Part shown: in pieces, positions 50,194 through 58,264 of the stretch
How positions within the stretch are numbered: position 1 is the stretch's first letter
Layout: the number at the start of each line of letters is the position of its first letter
Source: an uncultured Bacillaceae bacterium
GTDB taxonomy: Bacteria > Bacillota > Bacilli > Bacillales > Bacillaceae_L
DNA: 64,000 bases
Direction of reading: 5' to 3'
Assembly: GCA_947497585.1 (NCBI GenBank)
Contig: CANMHG010000012.1
Location: 1-64,000, forward strand
Notes under the pieces: model-generated
Told to the model about the DNA's origin: nothing
Seen by the model: the letters and a program-made list of their open reading frames with translations, nothing else
Database searches by the model: none
Position numbers and translations under genes: made by a program

Positions 50194-51642
50194 ATGATTA
50201 TTAATAAACTACTAGAAAATAAAACTATCAACTTTGAATCTATTTTTAACTATTTAGAGGATATGATTTTTATTATAAAAGTTGAGGAGAATGGAGTATT
50301 CCGTGTTATAGAAGTAAATGAGGCTTATATTAGCGGGTCAGGGTTAACAAAGGAACAAATTTTAAATCAACGAATTGATGAAATAGTTTCTTTTGAAGAT
50401 TCGGAAAAGGTTGCGCAAAATTATGAAGAGGCTATTAGATTGAATACATCATTAACCTATGAAGAGACGATGACGTTAAATGGGATTGAAAAAGCATTTG
50501 AAACGACAATTGTGCCTGTTTTTGAGGATGATGTTGTATGTAATTTCATTATTGGCATTGCTCGAGATATTACTGAACGGAAAAATTATGAAAATGAAAT
50601 AGTCCAAACAAAAGAAAAATTCCAAAAGGTTATCCATCATCAGCAAGGTATTGTATTTAGTGTAGAGAAGATAGAACATAATTTTGTTTATACCTTATTT
50701 GATGGTCAAATAATTAACCAATTTGAAAACCTTCGAGGTAAAGTTGTTGGGAAAAGGCCTCAAGATATTATCGATCCTAACTTAGCCAAAATAATTTTAG
50801 AAAAGTATGACCACTGCTGGAATTATAAAGAAAAAGTCGTGTTTGAAGAAGCTGTAAATGGTTTTATCCTACTTACTGTTTTAAGTCCTGTTGTTGTAAA
50901 TGGAAAAACTCAAAATATTATTGGCTCCACAATTGATATTAGTGAGAAGAGAAGAACAGAAGAAACGCTTTTTAAAAAAGAAAAACTCTCTTTACTTGGA
51001 GAATTGTCTGCCGGAATTGGTCATGAAATTAGAAATCCGCTTACTACTATCAAGGGTTTTTTGAAGATGATGAAAGAAGATCCTACTAATATTAAGCCAG
51101 ATTTTATTGATATAATTAATGCTGAAGTAGAAAGTATCGATAGAATAGCTGGTGAGCTTATGATGCTTGCTAAGCCACAAGCATTTCAAAAGAATTCATT
51201 TAATATAGTATCTTTACTTAATGATGTCATTTTCCTAATGGAATCTCAAGCATTTACGCAAGGAGTGACGTTAGAATTTAGGGCACCTAAACCTATCATC
51301 TATATAAATGGTGATCAGAACCAAATAAAACAAGTTTTTTTCAATTTGATAAAAAATTCGATAGAAGCAATGGAGACTAATCTTAAAGGTAAAGTGCAAA
51401 TAATTTGTGAGCATAATGAACTTGAAGTAATAATTAAGGTAGTTGATGAAGGTTACGGTATTTCAAGTGAAAAAATTAAAACAATAGGAGAACCCTTTTA
51501 TACAACTAAGACAAAGGGAAATGGTTTAGGATTAATGATTAGCCAACGAATTATTAGAAATCACAATGGCTCCATACAATGTGAGAGTGAGGTAGGTAAA
51601 GGGACAACCTTTATAATCTCTTTTCCTTTGGTTTGTAAATGA
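50194..51642 (+). CDS. PAS-domain sensor histidine kinase
   Basis: This 482-aa soluble kinase has two PAS domains (about 15-130 and 140-250, the first with the PAC-like end IIGIARDITERK). HisKA follows with LSAGIGHEIRNPLTTIKG (phospho-acceptor H277), then HATPase with N box NLIKNSIEAME, DEGYGIS, and GLGLMISQRII. It has no membrane helices or adjacent response regulator. The layout resembles the KinA-E/phosphorelay class that starts sporulation, so a Spo0F-directed role is possible. The ribosome binding site is AGAGGTAAG. Compare the degenerate kinase at 36.5 kb. Confidence 0.85.
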   Translation: MIINKLLENKTINFESIFNYLEDMIFIIKVEENGVFRVIEVNEAYISGSGLTKEQILNQRIDEIVSFEDSEKVAQNYEEAIRLNTSLTYEETMTLNGIEKAFETTIVPVFEDDVVCNFIIGIARDITERKNYENEIVQTKEKFQKVIHHQQGIVFSVEKIEHNFVYTLFDGQIINQFENLRGKVVGKRPQDIIDPNLAKIILEKYDHCWNYKEKVVFEEAVNGFILLTVLSPVVVNGKTQNIIGSTIDISEKRRTEETLFKKEKLSLLGELSAGIGHEIRNPLTTIKGFLKMMKEDPTNIKPDFIDIINAEVESIDRIAGELMMLAKPQAFQKNSFNIVSLLNDVIFLMESQAFTQGVTLEFRAPKPIIYINGDQNQIKQVFFNLIKNSIEAMETNLKGKVQIICEHNELEVIIKVVDEGYGISSEKIKTIGEPFYTTKTKGNGLGLMISQRIIRNHNGSIQCESEVGKGTTFIISFPLVCK

Positions 51643-51843
51643 TATCAAAAGTGAGGTTGAATTGACAAACTGTAGGGGAAACATCACCCATCTGAGTGTA
51701 TTACCAATTCCTTTCATCAACCAAGAGAGGGATTTTTTTTTTTTTGAAAAATATTATCGAATAAAATTTAGCAATTGCTATATTCCTAAAACTATTATAA
51801 ACTTAACCGTAACCATTACGATTTATTCTTTGGAGGGAATAGG

Positions 51844-53028
51844 ATGTACGATTGGATTATAATAGGCGGAGGAATACACGGGTGCACAGTAGCATCATTT
51901 CTTATAAAGAATCAAATAACAACGAGTGAAAAGCTCCTTATCATTGATCCGTATAGTGAACCTATGTATAGATGGAAAAGGAACACAAAATTAATCGGTA
52001 TGGAATATTTACGTTCTCCTTCAGTTCATCAGATAGATGTTGACCCTTTCAGTTTACAAAAATATGCACAAGAAAATAACCTTTCTTCTAGTGGTTTTTA
52101 TGGTCAGTATAAACGCCCATCATTAACCCTTTTTAATGAGCATTGTGAAGCGATTATAAATGAAGTGAATTTAAAGCAATCATGGCACCAAGGAAAGGTA
52201 TGTTCAGTAAAAAAAGTGGAAGGGAAATGGAGGGTTACTACTGATAATGGTGAGGATTTCCTTACAAAGAATATTGTCATTTCTATAAGTATTAACGACC
52301 AGCATAACATGCCAGATTGGGCTGCAGAAGTCAAAGCTAAACTGCCAAACCAACTGTATCATATCTTTGATGAGAACATCGATGTAGTAGAGGCATTTAA
52401 TCCACCAATTGTAATAATTGGGGGCGGAATTACTGCAGCTCATCTTTCAATCAAACTTAGTAATCTATATCCAGGTCAAGTAACGTTAGTAAAGAGACAT
52501 CCATTTCGAGTTCATGATTTTGATAGTGATCCTGGATGGCTTGGTCCGAAAAAATTGTACTTTTTTTATAAAGTTGAGACTTATGAAGAGCGTAGAAAAT
52601 CAATTAATAATGCAAGAAATAAAGGTTCAATCCCAAAAGAAATCTTTCTAAAATTAAAAAGGCTGGATAGAGAACATAAGTTACGAATAGAAGAAGGAGA
52701 AATACAATCTGCGGAGATCAATGGCGATAATAAAATTAGTCTTGTTATGGATAACCAAACACTCACCGCCCAAACGATATTATGTTCAACGGGCTTTGTA
52801 CCATCATTACCAAACCAACAATGGCTAAAAGAGATAATCGAGGAATACCAATTAAAATGTGCTGTATGTGGCTATCCAATCATTAATCAATCTTTGGAAT
52901 GGTGCTCTCATTTATATGTATCCGGTCCTTTAGCTGAGCTTGAAGTAGGGCCAGTTGCCAGGAACATTTCTGGAGCCCGAATAGCTGCGGAAAGAATAGT
53001 CAATAGTTTGAAAAATAAAACGAAATGA
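51844..53028 (+). CDS. FAD/NAD(P)-binding protein, monooxygenase-like
   Basis: This 394-aa flavoprotein has a dinucleotide-binding start (YDWIIIGGGIHGC), a second nucleotide fold (PIVIIGGGITAAHLSIKL at about 185-202), and the ATG-like end motif ILCSTGF. The plan resembles lysine/ornithine N-monooxygenases or the FAD-NAD(P)-binding family often found with sulfur or siderophore genes. Cys pairs (CAVCGYP) are near the C-terminus. Located just before the persulfide locus, it may be a quinone- or persulfide-linked oxidoreductase, but that is only context. Confidence 0.72.
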   Translation: MYDWIIIGGGIHGCTVASFLIKNQITTSEKLLIIDPYSEPMYRWKRNTKLIGMEYLRSPSVHQIDVDPFSLQKYAQENNLSSSGFYGQYKRPSLTLFNEHCEAIINEVNLKQSWHQGKVCSVKKVEGKWRVTTDNGEDFLTKNIVISISINDQHNMPDWAAEVKAKLPNQLYHIFDENIDVVEAFNPPIVIIGGGITAAHLSIKLSNLYPGQVTLVKRHPFRVHDFDSDPGWLGPKKLYFFYKVETYEERRKSINNARNKGSIPKEIFLKLKRLDREHKLRIEEGEIQSAEINGDNKISLVMDNQTLTAQTILCSTGFVPSLPNQQWLKEIIEEYQLKCAVCGYPIINQSLEWCSHLYVSGPLAELEVGPVARNISGARIAAERIVNSLKNKTK

Positions 53029-53259
53029 TAGTGATTCGCATAGTATTTTGATAACGAAGTAGCCTGTTTATCTTCAAAAAAACTTGCCACTCCTTTATAA
53101 AATACAACATTTATATATATACCCCTAACGTCTAATAACTGTAATTTTTAGATTAGGAGGTGATAAATATCACACTAGATACTCGTAAGTTCGAATTGAA
53201 TTTGAATTTAGTTAAATAATATCAATGTCTATCAAAAAACAAGTTAAAGGGGACTAATA

Positions 53260-53643
53260 ATGTTTGACTATACAATCAATACCTCTAAAACAATTGAAGA
53301 AGCAATTGCCGCTTTGGAAGAATCATTAAAAGAGGAACAGTTTGGAGTGCTATGGAAATTTGATATAAAAGATAAACTACATGAGAAGGGTTTGGAATTT
53401 GATAAAGAATTTAAAGTTCTAGAGGTTTGTAACCCATTCGAAGCTCAAAGAGTTCTTAATGAAAATGAGTTAGCTGGGTATTTTCTTCCTTGTAAAATAG
53501 TTGTCTATACAAGTGAAGGACAAACGAAAATTGGCATGCCAAAACCAACGATAATGATTAGTGCGCTAAAGGATGAAAAGTTAAAGGAATTAGCGAAGGA
53601 TATTGAAGAGAGGTTAATAAATTGCATTGATAAAAGTGCGTAA
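53260..53643 (+). CDS. DUF302 protein
   Basis: This 127-aa DUF302-fold protein has YTINTSKTIEEAIAALEESLKE, GVLWKFDIKDKL and VLEVCNPFEAQRVL; the last is the family's conserved Cys-x-Pro-x-x-A motif. DUF302 proteins often accompany rhodaneses and persulfide genes. AAAGGGGA lies upstream. A TATACCCC half-site (about 53115-53122) upstream could put it under CstR. Function unknown. Confidence 0.78.
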   Translation: MFDYTINTSKTIEEAIAALEESLKEEQFGVLWKFDIKDKLHEKGLEFDKEFKVLEVCNPFEAQRVLNENELAGYFLPCKIVVYTSEGQTKIGMPKPTIMISALKDEKLKELAKDIEERLINCIDKSA

Positions 53644-53699
53644 GGAATGAAGGAGAGACTGTTCAATGACGACAAGGAAGAAAATTTTTAATGAAGCTG

Positions 53700-53728
53700 T
53701 TGACATAATACCTAATAGGGTATATTAT
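53700..53728 (+). promoter_or_regulatory. cstR promoter with operator in the spacer
   Basis: TTGACA (53700-53705), 17 nt, TATTAT (53723-53728). The dyad ATACCTAATAGGGTAT (53708-53723) fills the spacer. A CstR/CsoR-family repressor bound here would block RNA polymerase, giving autoregulation. A hairpin follows in the leader (53732-53765). Confidence 0.75.
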
Positions 53729-53840
53729 TAGCTGTGTCGGCTGCTTTACCAAAAGCCTAACACAGATGAATTGTTATCATAATTAAACAACTCTTCTTTC
53801 AAATAAGAGGTTAAAAATTCTACTAAAAAGGAGGATTACT

Positions 53841-54101
53841 ATGGAATACACTGATCAAATGAAAAATCGTGTAAAACGAATGGAAGGACAGTTAAGAGGT
53901 ATTCTAAAAATGATGGAAGACGGCAAGGATTGTAAGGAAGTAATTACTCAATTATCTGCTGTCCGTTCAGCAGTTGATCGTACTGTAGGAGTAGTTGTCA
54001 GCTCTAATTTAGTGGAATGTGTGCTAAATGCTGAGAAAAGAGGAGAAAATACAGACGAGTTTATTAAAGAAGCAGTCAACTTACTTGTAAAAAGTAGATA
54101 A
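53841..54101 (+). CDS. cstR: CstR-type persulfide-sensing repressor (CsoR family, YrkD-like)
   Basis: This 86-aa all-helical DUF156/CsoR-family repressor has two cysteines at CstR positions (C31 in DGKDCKEVI, C60 in NLVECVL). It has Asn where copper-sensing CsoR has the metal-binding His (N56). CstR forms di- to tetrasulfide crosslinks with persulfides and leaves DNA. Every downstream gene handles sulfane sulfur, which supports the call. AAAGGAGG precedes ATG. It is first in the locus and has its own operator. Confidence 0.88.
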   Translation: MEYTDQMKNRVKRMEGQLRGILKMMEDGKDCKEVITQLSAVRSAVDRTVGVVVSSNLVECVLNAEKRGENTDEFIKEAVNLLVKSR

Positions 54102-54111
54102 TTATAAGGGG

Positions 54112-54155
54112 TTGACATACTTTTTTTTATCATTTAGTATACCCATAGGGGTAAA
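54112..54155 (+). promoter_or_regulatory. Promoter of the dsrE-led operon with CstR-like operator
   Basis: TTGACA (54112-54117), 17 nt, TAGTAT (54135-54140), with the operator TATACCCATAGGGGTA (54140-54155) overlapping the start region. Confidence 0.72.
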
Positions 54156-54193
54156 GGTACTATAAAGAAAATTATTATATGGAGGTATATCAA

Positions 54194-54264
54194 ATGCACT
54201 CAAATTAATTTTTAGACGCAAAAGGACTGGTAATGTGCTAGATTTTTGGATTAAAAAGGGCTAA
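54194..54264 (+). pseudogene. tusA remnant with internal deletion and stop
   Basis: GGAGG, eight bases and ATG begin a frame that reads M-H-S-N-stop-F-LDAKGL. It aligns codon for codon with [12 protein letters not shown] of the intact TusA at 57162, with the fifth codon now TAA. After a deletion of about 160 bp and a frame change, VLDFWIKKG plus stop (54235-54264) matches the TusA end VLKFWIKKG. So the head and tail of a tusA gene remain here, ahead of dsrE. Confidence 0.8.
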
Positions 54265-54277
54265 ATTTTAGACATAA

Positions 54278-54295
54278 ATATACCCCTAGGGGTTA
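54278..54295 (+). promoter_or_regulatory. CstR-like operator next to the dsrE ribosome binding site
   Basis: ATATACCCCTAGGGGTTA (54278-54295) is a near-perfect dyad directly followed by GGAGG for the DsrE gene. Binding here would act as a roadblock. Confidence 0.65.
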
Positions 54296-54307
54296 GGAGG
54301 AAGAAAG

Positions 54308-54787
54308 ATGGCAGACAAGAAAAAAACAACAATTGTATTATTTAGTGGTGACTATGATAAAGCAATGGCAGCTTATATTATTGCGAATGGTGCAGCAGCT
54401 TATGATCATGAAGTAACGATTTTCCACACCTTCTGGGGATTAAATGCTTTACGTAAAGATGAGCATGTGGAGGTTAAAAAGGGCTTTATGGAAAAGATGT
54501 TTGGCAAGATGATGCCTCGTGGCGCTGAAAAGTTAGGATTATCAAAAATGCAATTTGCAGGATTTGGTCCCAAAATGATTAAAGGTGTAATGAAAAAGCA
54601 TAATGCAATGTCTTTAGAGCAATTAATTGATATGGCCGGGGAACAAGATGTTAAATTAGTAGCTTGTACGATGACAATGGATTTATTAGGTCTTCATAAG
54701 GATGAGTTACTAGAAAACATTGAATATGCTGGGGTTGCAGCTTATTTAGCAGATGCTGAAGATGGGAATGTTAACCTATTTATTTAA
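54308..54787 (+). CDS. yrkE: DsrE/DsrF-like sulfurtransferase (YrkE-like)
   Basis: This 159-aa DsrE-family protein has KTTIVLFSGDYDKAMAAYIIANGAAAYDHEV, FHTFWGLNAL, and Cys120 in VKLVACTMTMDLLG, the expected persulfide carrier. Its size and order after the repressor match B. subtilis yrkE. It passes sulfane sulfur between rhodanese and TusA partners in the cytoplasm. A hydrophobic Met-rich middle may bind membranes. GGAGG is next to an operator. Confidence 0.87.
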   Translation: MADKKKTTIVLFSGDYDKAMAAYIIANGAAAYDHEVTIFHTFWGLNALRKDEHVEVKKGFMEKMFGKMMPRGAEKLGLSKMQFAGFGPKMIKGVMKKHNAMSLEQLIDMAGEQDVKLVACTMTMDLLGLHKDELLENIEYAGVAAYLADAEDGNVNLFI

Positions 54788-54790
54788 AAC

Positions 54791-54877
54791 AGAAGTAATA
54801 AAGCAACAAAGGTATTAAGAAAGCAAGGATTCAAGCAAGTAACGAATGTTAAGGGCGGTATGAGTGCCTGGGTTTAA
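54791..54877 (+). pseudogene. 3' remnant of a rhodanese gene
   Basis: In the frame of the preceding gene, directly after its stop, 28 codons read RSNKATKVLRKQGFKQVTN, then VKGGMSAWV and stop. This is the canonical C-terminal end of a single-domain rhodanese (R-S-x-x-A ... GG-M-x-x-W). The catalytic Cys loop and the rest are missing. The intact rhodanese follows 22 bp later. Confidence 0.8.
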
Positions 54878-54899
54878 TAAATGATTAGGAGGAACAATC

Positions 54900-55196
54900 A
54901 TGAAGACAATGACAGCGAAAGAAGTTGAAACTCTTTTAAATGAAGGTCAAATATTAAATATGATTGATGTTCGTGAAGTAGACGAAGTAGTAGCTGGTAA
55001 AATTCCTGGAGTAATTCATATTCCATTAGGATTAGTTGAATTTCGTATGCACGAGCTTGATAAATCGAAAGAATATTTCATGATCTGCCGTTCAGGAGGA
55101 AGAAGTGGTCGTGCTGCACAGTTTTTAGAGAGCCAAGGCTTTAATGTAATTAATATGACTGGTGGAATGCTTACTTGGGAAGGTAAGGTTGAGTAA
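54900..55196 (+). CDS. Single-domain rhodanese sulfurtransferase
   Basis: This 98-aa rhodanese has DVREVDEVVAGKIPGVIHIPLG, the active loop MICRSGGRSG (Cys63), and GGMLTWEG at the end. It moves sulfane sulfur from persulfide donors to acceptors. B. subtilis has no gene at this point between yrkE and yrkF in the order I know, so it is an addition. TAGGAGGAA precedes ATG. Confidence 0.88.
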   Translation: MKTMTAKEVETLLNEGQILNMIDVREVDEVVAGKIPGVIHIPLGLVEFRMHELDKSKEYFMICRSGGRSGRAAQFLESQGFNVINMTGGMLTWEGKVE

Positions 55197-55213
55197 TTTT
55201 TTTAGTCAAATAT

Positions 55214-55230
55214 ATACCCACCGGGGTTTA
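55214..55230 (+). promoter_or_regulatory. CstR-like operator before the TusA-rhodanese gene
   Basis: ATACCCACCGGGGTTTA matches the ATACCC-N-GGGG pattern of the other sites. No clear promoter is seen nearby. Confidence 0.5.
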
Positions 55231-55248
55231 TATGCTAACTTAAAATAA

Positions 55249-55350
55249 TTTATCGGTCGATTCCTACTGTTTATCGGTCAAATTGAAGATTTATCAGCAG
55301 ATTGGGACTGTTTTTCGGTCTATATGTAACTTTACCGGCCAAACCCGACT
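55249..55350. repeat. Five degenerate copies of a ~21-bp TTTATCGGTC repeat
   Basis: Units begin with TTTATCGGTC, TTTATCGGTC, TTTATCAGCA, TTTTTCGGTC and TTTACCGGCC, each followed by about 11 variable bases. The spacing is constant though the sequence has drifted. It lies between the operator and the ribosome binding site of the TusA-rhodanese gene. Confidence 0.65.
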
Positions 55351-55396
55351 TTTTAAGTTATTTTTGAACTATATATTTCAAAACGGAGGTCACAAT

Positions 55397-55966
55397 ATGG
55401 ATACTTTAAAAGTAAACGAAATTTTAGATGCAAAAGGCTTAGCGTGTCCAATGCCAATTGTAAAAACGAAAAAATCCATGAATAGTCTAGAGCCTGGTCA
55501 TGTTTTAGAGGTTCAAGCAACAGATAAAGGTTCTAAAGCGGATATTAAAGCATGGGCTGATAGCACTGGCCATCAGTATTTAGGTACCCTTGAAGAAGGA
55601 GAAGTCCTAAAGCATTACTTAAGAAAATCTTCTGGAGAAGAAAAGCTTGATAAAAAACATCCTAATGTAGTTAATAATGAAGAATTAGCACAAAAATTAA
55701 ATAATGGAATAGTTGTGTTAGACGTGAGGGAAGCAGCTGAGTATGCCTTTAATCATATTCCAAGTGCGCTCTCAATTCCTTTAGGTGAGTTAGAAAATCG
55801 ATTAAATGATTTAAATAAAAATGATGAAATCTATGTAGTTTGTCGCACCGGAAATCGTAGTGATTTTGCTGCACAAAAACTAGCTGAGAACGGATTTAGC
55901 AAAGTATTTAATGTTGTTCCAGGTATGAGCCACTGGTCTGGGGAAACTGCAAGTTTAAATAAATAA
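55397..55966 (+). CDS. yrkF: TusA-rhodanese fusion (YrkF-like)
   Basis: This 189-aa protein has a TusA domain (1-75, [17 protein letters not shown] with the CPxP motif) and a rhodanese domain (about 90-189, VCRTGNRS active loop, GMSHWSG end). It matches B. subtilis YrkF. Having acceptor and donor domains in one chain suggests internal sulfur relay, comparable to part of staphylococcal CstA. ATG at 55397 follows GGAGG; the longer TTG form runs back into the repeat and is rejected. Confidence 0.9.
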   Translation: MDTLKVNEILDAKGLACPMPIVKTKKSMNSLEPGHVLEVQATDKGSKADIKAWADSTGHQYLGTLEEGEVLKHYLRKSSGEEKLDKKHPNVVNNEELAQKLNNGIVVLDVREAAEYAFNHIPSALSIPLGELENRLNDLNKNDEIYVVCRTGNRSDFAAQKLAENGFSKVFNVVPGMSHWSGETASLNK

Positions 55967-55982
55967 ATTTTTTTAAAATGAA

Positions 55983-56001
55983 ATATACCACAGGGGGTAA
56001 C
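55983..56001 (+). promoter_or_regulatory. CstR-like operator before the rhodanese-MBL gene
   Basis: ATATACCACAGGGGGTAAC directly precedes the ATG at 56007; its GGGGG also seems to serve as ribosome binding site. Confidence 0.55.
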
Positions 56002-56006
56002 TTGAA

Positions 56007-57134
56007 ATGGCTGTTTATGCAATGACTTCAAAAGCGGTAACGAAAAAAGTAATTAATAAAGAGGAATTATTTATCTTTGATGTACGTAACGAAAGTGATT
56101 TTCAAGATTGGAAAATTGAAGGAGATAATTTTGAGTATTTAAATGTACCTTATTTTGAATTGCTTGAAGGTGTTGAAGAGATTCTTGAAAAGATTCCAAC
56201 TGATAAGGATGTAATCGTTGTTTGTGCAAAAGAAGGATCTTCTATCTTTGTAGCAGAGATGCTTGCTGAAGCTGGGCGTACTGTTTCTTATTTAGAAGGT
56301 GGTATGAAAGCTTGGAGTGAATACCTAGAGCCAGTTAAAGTTGGAGACTTAAAAGATGGTGGAGAAATTTATCAATTCGTGCGTATCGGTAAAGGATGTT
56401 TGTCATACATGGTTGTTTCAAACGGTGAGGCTGCAATTATTGATGCAACACGTATGACTGATGTATATCTAGATTTTGCAGAAGGGATCGGGGCAAAGAT
56501 TACTCATATTTTTGATACTCACCTTCATGCAGACCACATTTCTGGAGGCCGTAAAATCGCTGAGAAAACAAATGCAACGTACTGGTTACCTCCAAAGGAT
56601 GCAGAAGAAGTAACGTTTGAATACCAAGCTTTAGAAGGTGGAAATGTTGTAACAATCGGTAATACAGCTATTGATATTCATGCATTGTATTCACCAGGAC
56701 ACACAATTGGATCTACTTCATTTGTTGTTGATTCAGCATTCCTACTTTCAGGAGATATCTTATTTATTGATTCAATTGGAAGACCGGATCTTGCTGGGAT
56801 GGCTGAAGATTGGGTGGGAGACTTACGTGAAAGCTTATACACACGTTACAGAGAATTATCAGAGGAACTAGTTGTTCTTCCAGCACACTTTATGATCATC
56901 GAGGAGCTAAATGAGGACGGAAGTGTTGCTGAAAAACTAGGTACACTTTTTACAAATAACCATGGTTTAAACATTGAAGATGAAAATGAATTCAGAAAAT
57001 TAGTAACAGAAAACTTACCACCACAACCAAATGCATACCAAGAAATTCGTGAAACAAATATGGGGAAAATTACGCCAGACGATGAAAAGCAACGTGAAAT
57101 GGAAATCGGACCAAACCGTTGTGCGGTACGTTAA
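56007..57134 (+). CDS. yrkH: Persulfide dioxygenase with N-terminal rhodanese domain (YrkH/CstB-like)
   Basis: This 375-aa two-domain protein has a rhodanese-like domain (about 5-108, active loop VVCAKEGSS with Cys73, GGMKAWSEY) and an MBL-fold dioxygenase domain (about 115-375). The MBL domain has [11 protein letters not shown] (171-181), [27 protein letters not shown] and LPAHF for the single iron. It should oxidise persulfides to sulfite or thiosulfate. The domain order (rhodanese first) differs from S. aureus CstB, where a rhodanese is C-terminal. Its ribosome binding site overlaps an operator. Confidence 0.88.
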   Translation: MAVYAMTSKAVTKKVINKEELFIFDVRNESDFQDWKIEGDNFEYLNVPYFELLEGVEEILEKIPTDKDVIVVCAKEGSSIFVAEMLAEAGRTVSYLEGGMKAWSEYLEPVKVGDLKDGGEIYQFVRIGKGCLSYMVVSNGEAAIIDATRMTDVYLDFAEGIGAKITHIFDTHLHADHISGGRKIAEKTNATYWLPPKDAEEVTFEYQALEGGNVVTIGNTAIDIHALYSPGHTIGSTSFVVDSAFLLSGDILFIDSIGRPDLAGMAEDWVGDLRESLYTRYRELSEELVVLPAHFMIIEELNEDGSVAEKLGTLFTNNHGLNIEDENEFRKLVTENLPPQPNAYQEIRETNMGKITPDDEKQREMEIGPNRCAVR

Positions 57135-57161
57135 GTAAAAGAACAGAGGAGGAATTTGAAA

Positions 57162-57389
57162 ATGGAAGCAAACAAAGTATTAGATGCGAAAGGATTAGCA
57201 TGTCCAATGCCTATCGTTAAAACAAAAAAAGCAATGAATGAGCTTGAATCTGGTCAAGTGCTAGAAATTCATGCAACTGATAAAGGTGCAAAAAATGATT
57301 TAACTGCCTGGGCTAAATCTGGTGGTCATGAGTTAATCAAACATGTAGAAGCAGAAGACGTTTTAAAGTTTTGGATTAAAAAAGGGTGA
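57162..57389 (+). CDS. yrkI: TusA-family sulfur carrier (YrkI-like)
   Basis: This 75-aa TusA protein has the N-terminal [19 protein letters not shown] (Cys in CPxP accepts persulfide) and the end VLKFWIKKG. The first domain of the fusion at 55397 is very similar, and the remnant at 54194 matches both ends. ATG at 57162 is nine bases from AGGAGG. Terminator hairpin follows, before the transporter gene. Confidence 0.92.
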   Translation: MEANKVLDAKGLACPMPIVKTKKAMNELESGQVLEIHATDKGAKNDLTAWAKSGGHELIKHVEAEDVLKFWIKKG

Positions 57390-57396
57390 AAATAGA

Positions 57397-57422
57397 GGGA
57401 ACCAGTATAGGTTCCCTTTTTT
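57397..57422 (+). terminator. Hairpin between TusA and TauE genes
   Basis: A GGGAACC/GGTTCCC stem followed by T6. As TauE follows at once, this may be an attenuator. Confidence 0.75.
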
Positions 57423-57435
57423 AGGGGGATTTACA

Positions 57436-58212
57436 ATGGATGTTGCCTTTATAATTACGATTTTTCTAATTGGATTCATCGGTTCATATATATCTGGAAT
57501 GCTAGGGATTGGTGGGTCAATTATCAAATACCCAATGCTACTATATATTCCACCAATGCTTGGAGTGGCAGCATTTACAGCACATGAAGTATCAGGAATT
57601 AGTGCAATTCAAGTGTTCTTTGCAACAATCGGTGGTGTTTGGGCTTATCGTAAAGGTGGGTACTTAAATAAGACACTAATTCTTTATATGGGAAGCAGTA
57701 TTTTAATAGGTAGTTTTGTTGGTGGATATGGATCCAAGCTTATGTCAGAGGGTGGCATTAATCTTATCTACGGAATCTTAGCATTAATAGCTGCTGTGAT
57801 GATGTTTATTCCTAAAAAAGGGATTGACGATATAGCTTTTGACCAAGTTACTTTTAATAAATGGCTTGCTGCAGCACTTGCTTTAATTGTAGGAGTCGGA
57901 GCAGGAATTGTTGGAGCAGCGGGCGCATTCTTACTTGTTCCGATTATGCTTGTTGTGTTAAAGATACCTACACGTATGACGATTGCTTCATCTTTAGCAA
58001 TCACGTTTATCTCGTCTATTGGGGCGACTGTCGGAAAAATTACTACAGGACAAATCGATTATTTCCCTGCATTTATTATGATTATTGCAAGTTTAATTGC
58101 TTCACCACTTGGAGCAATGGTTGGGAAAAAAGTAAATACGAAGGTGTTACAAGTGATTTTAGCAGTGTTAATCTTTGCAACGGCGGTTAAGATCTGGATG
58201 GATATTATTTAA
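57436..58212 (+). CDS. yrkJ: TauE/SafE-family sulfite/sulfur-anion exporter (YrkJ-like)
   Basis: This 258-aa TauE/SafE membrane protein has eight helices and two repeats, each with a GG-x-G-like stretch ([33 protein letters not shown]). It probably exports sulfite, thiosulfate or related anions made by the persulfide dioxygenase. Last gene of the locus, as yrkJ in B. subtilis and tauE in the S. aureus cst operon. TAGGGGGA precedes ATG. Confidence 0.88.
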   Translation: MDVAFIITIFLIGFIGSYISGMLGIGGSIIKYPMLLYIPPMLGVAAFTAHEVSGISAIQVFFATIGGVWAYRKGGYLNKTLILYMGSSILIGSFVGGYGSKLMSEGGINLIYGILALIAAVMMFIPKKGIDDIAFDQVTFNKWLAAALALIVGVGAGIVGAAGAFLLVPIMLVVLKIPTRMTIASSLAITFISSIGATVGKITTGQIDYFPAFIMIIASLIASPLGAMVGKKVNTKVLQVILAVLIFATAVKIWMDII

Positions 58213-58264
58213 AACAAGATGAAAGACAGTCATATCCGATGATTGTCTTTCATCTTGTTTTTTC
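58211..58264. terminator. Strong bidirectional terminator
   Basis: A stem of about 18 bp (AAAACAAGATGAAAGACA) with T runs on both strands separates the persulfide locus from the convergent 58.3-kb gene. Confidence 0.92.

Noticed and set aside
51662..51862. 66-aa frame after the PAS kinase
   Set aside because: It has a poly-Phe run from a T13 tract, overlaps the next gene's start and has no ribosome binding site.
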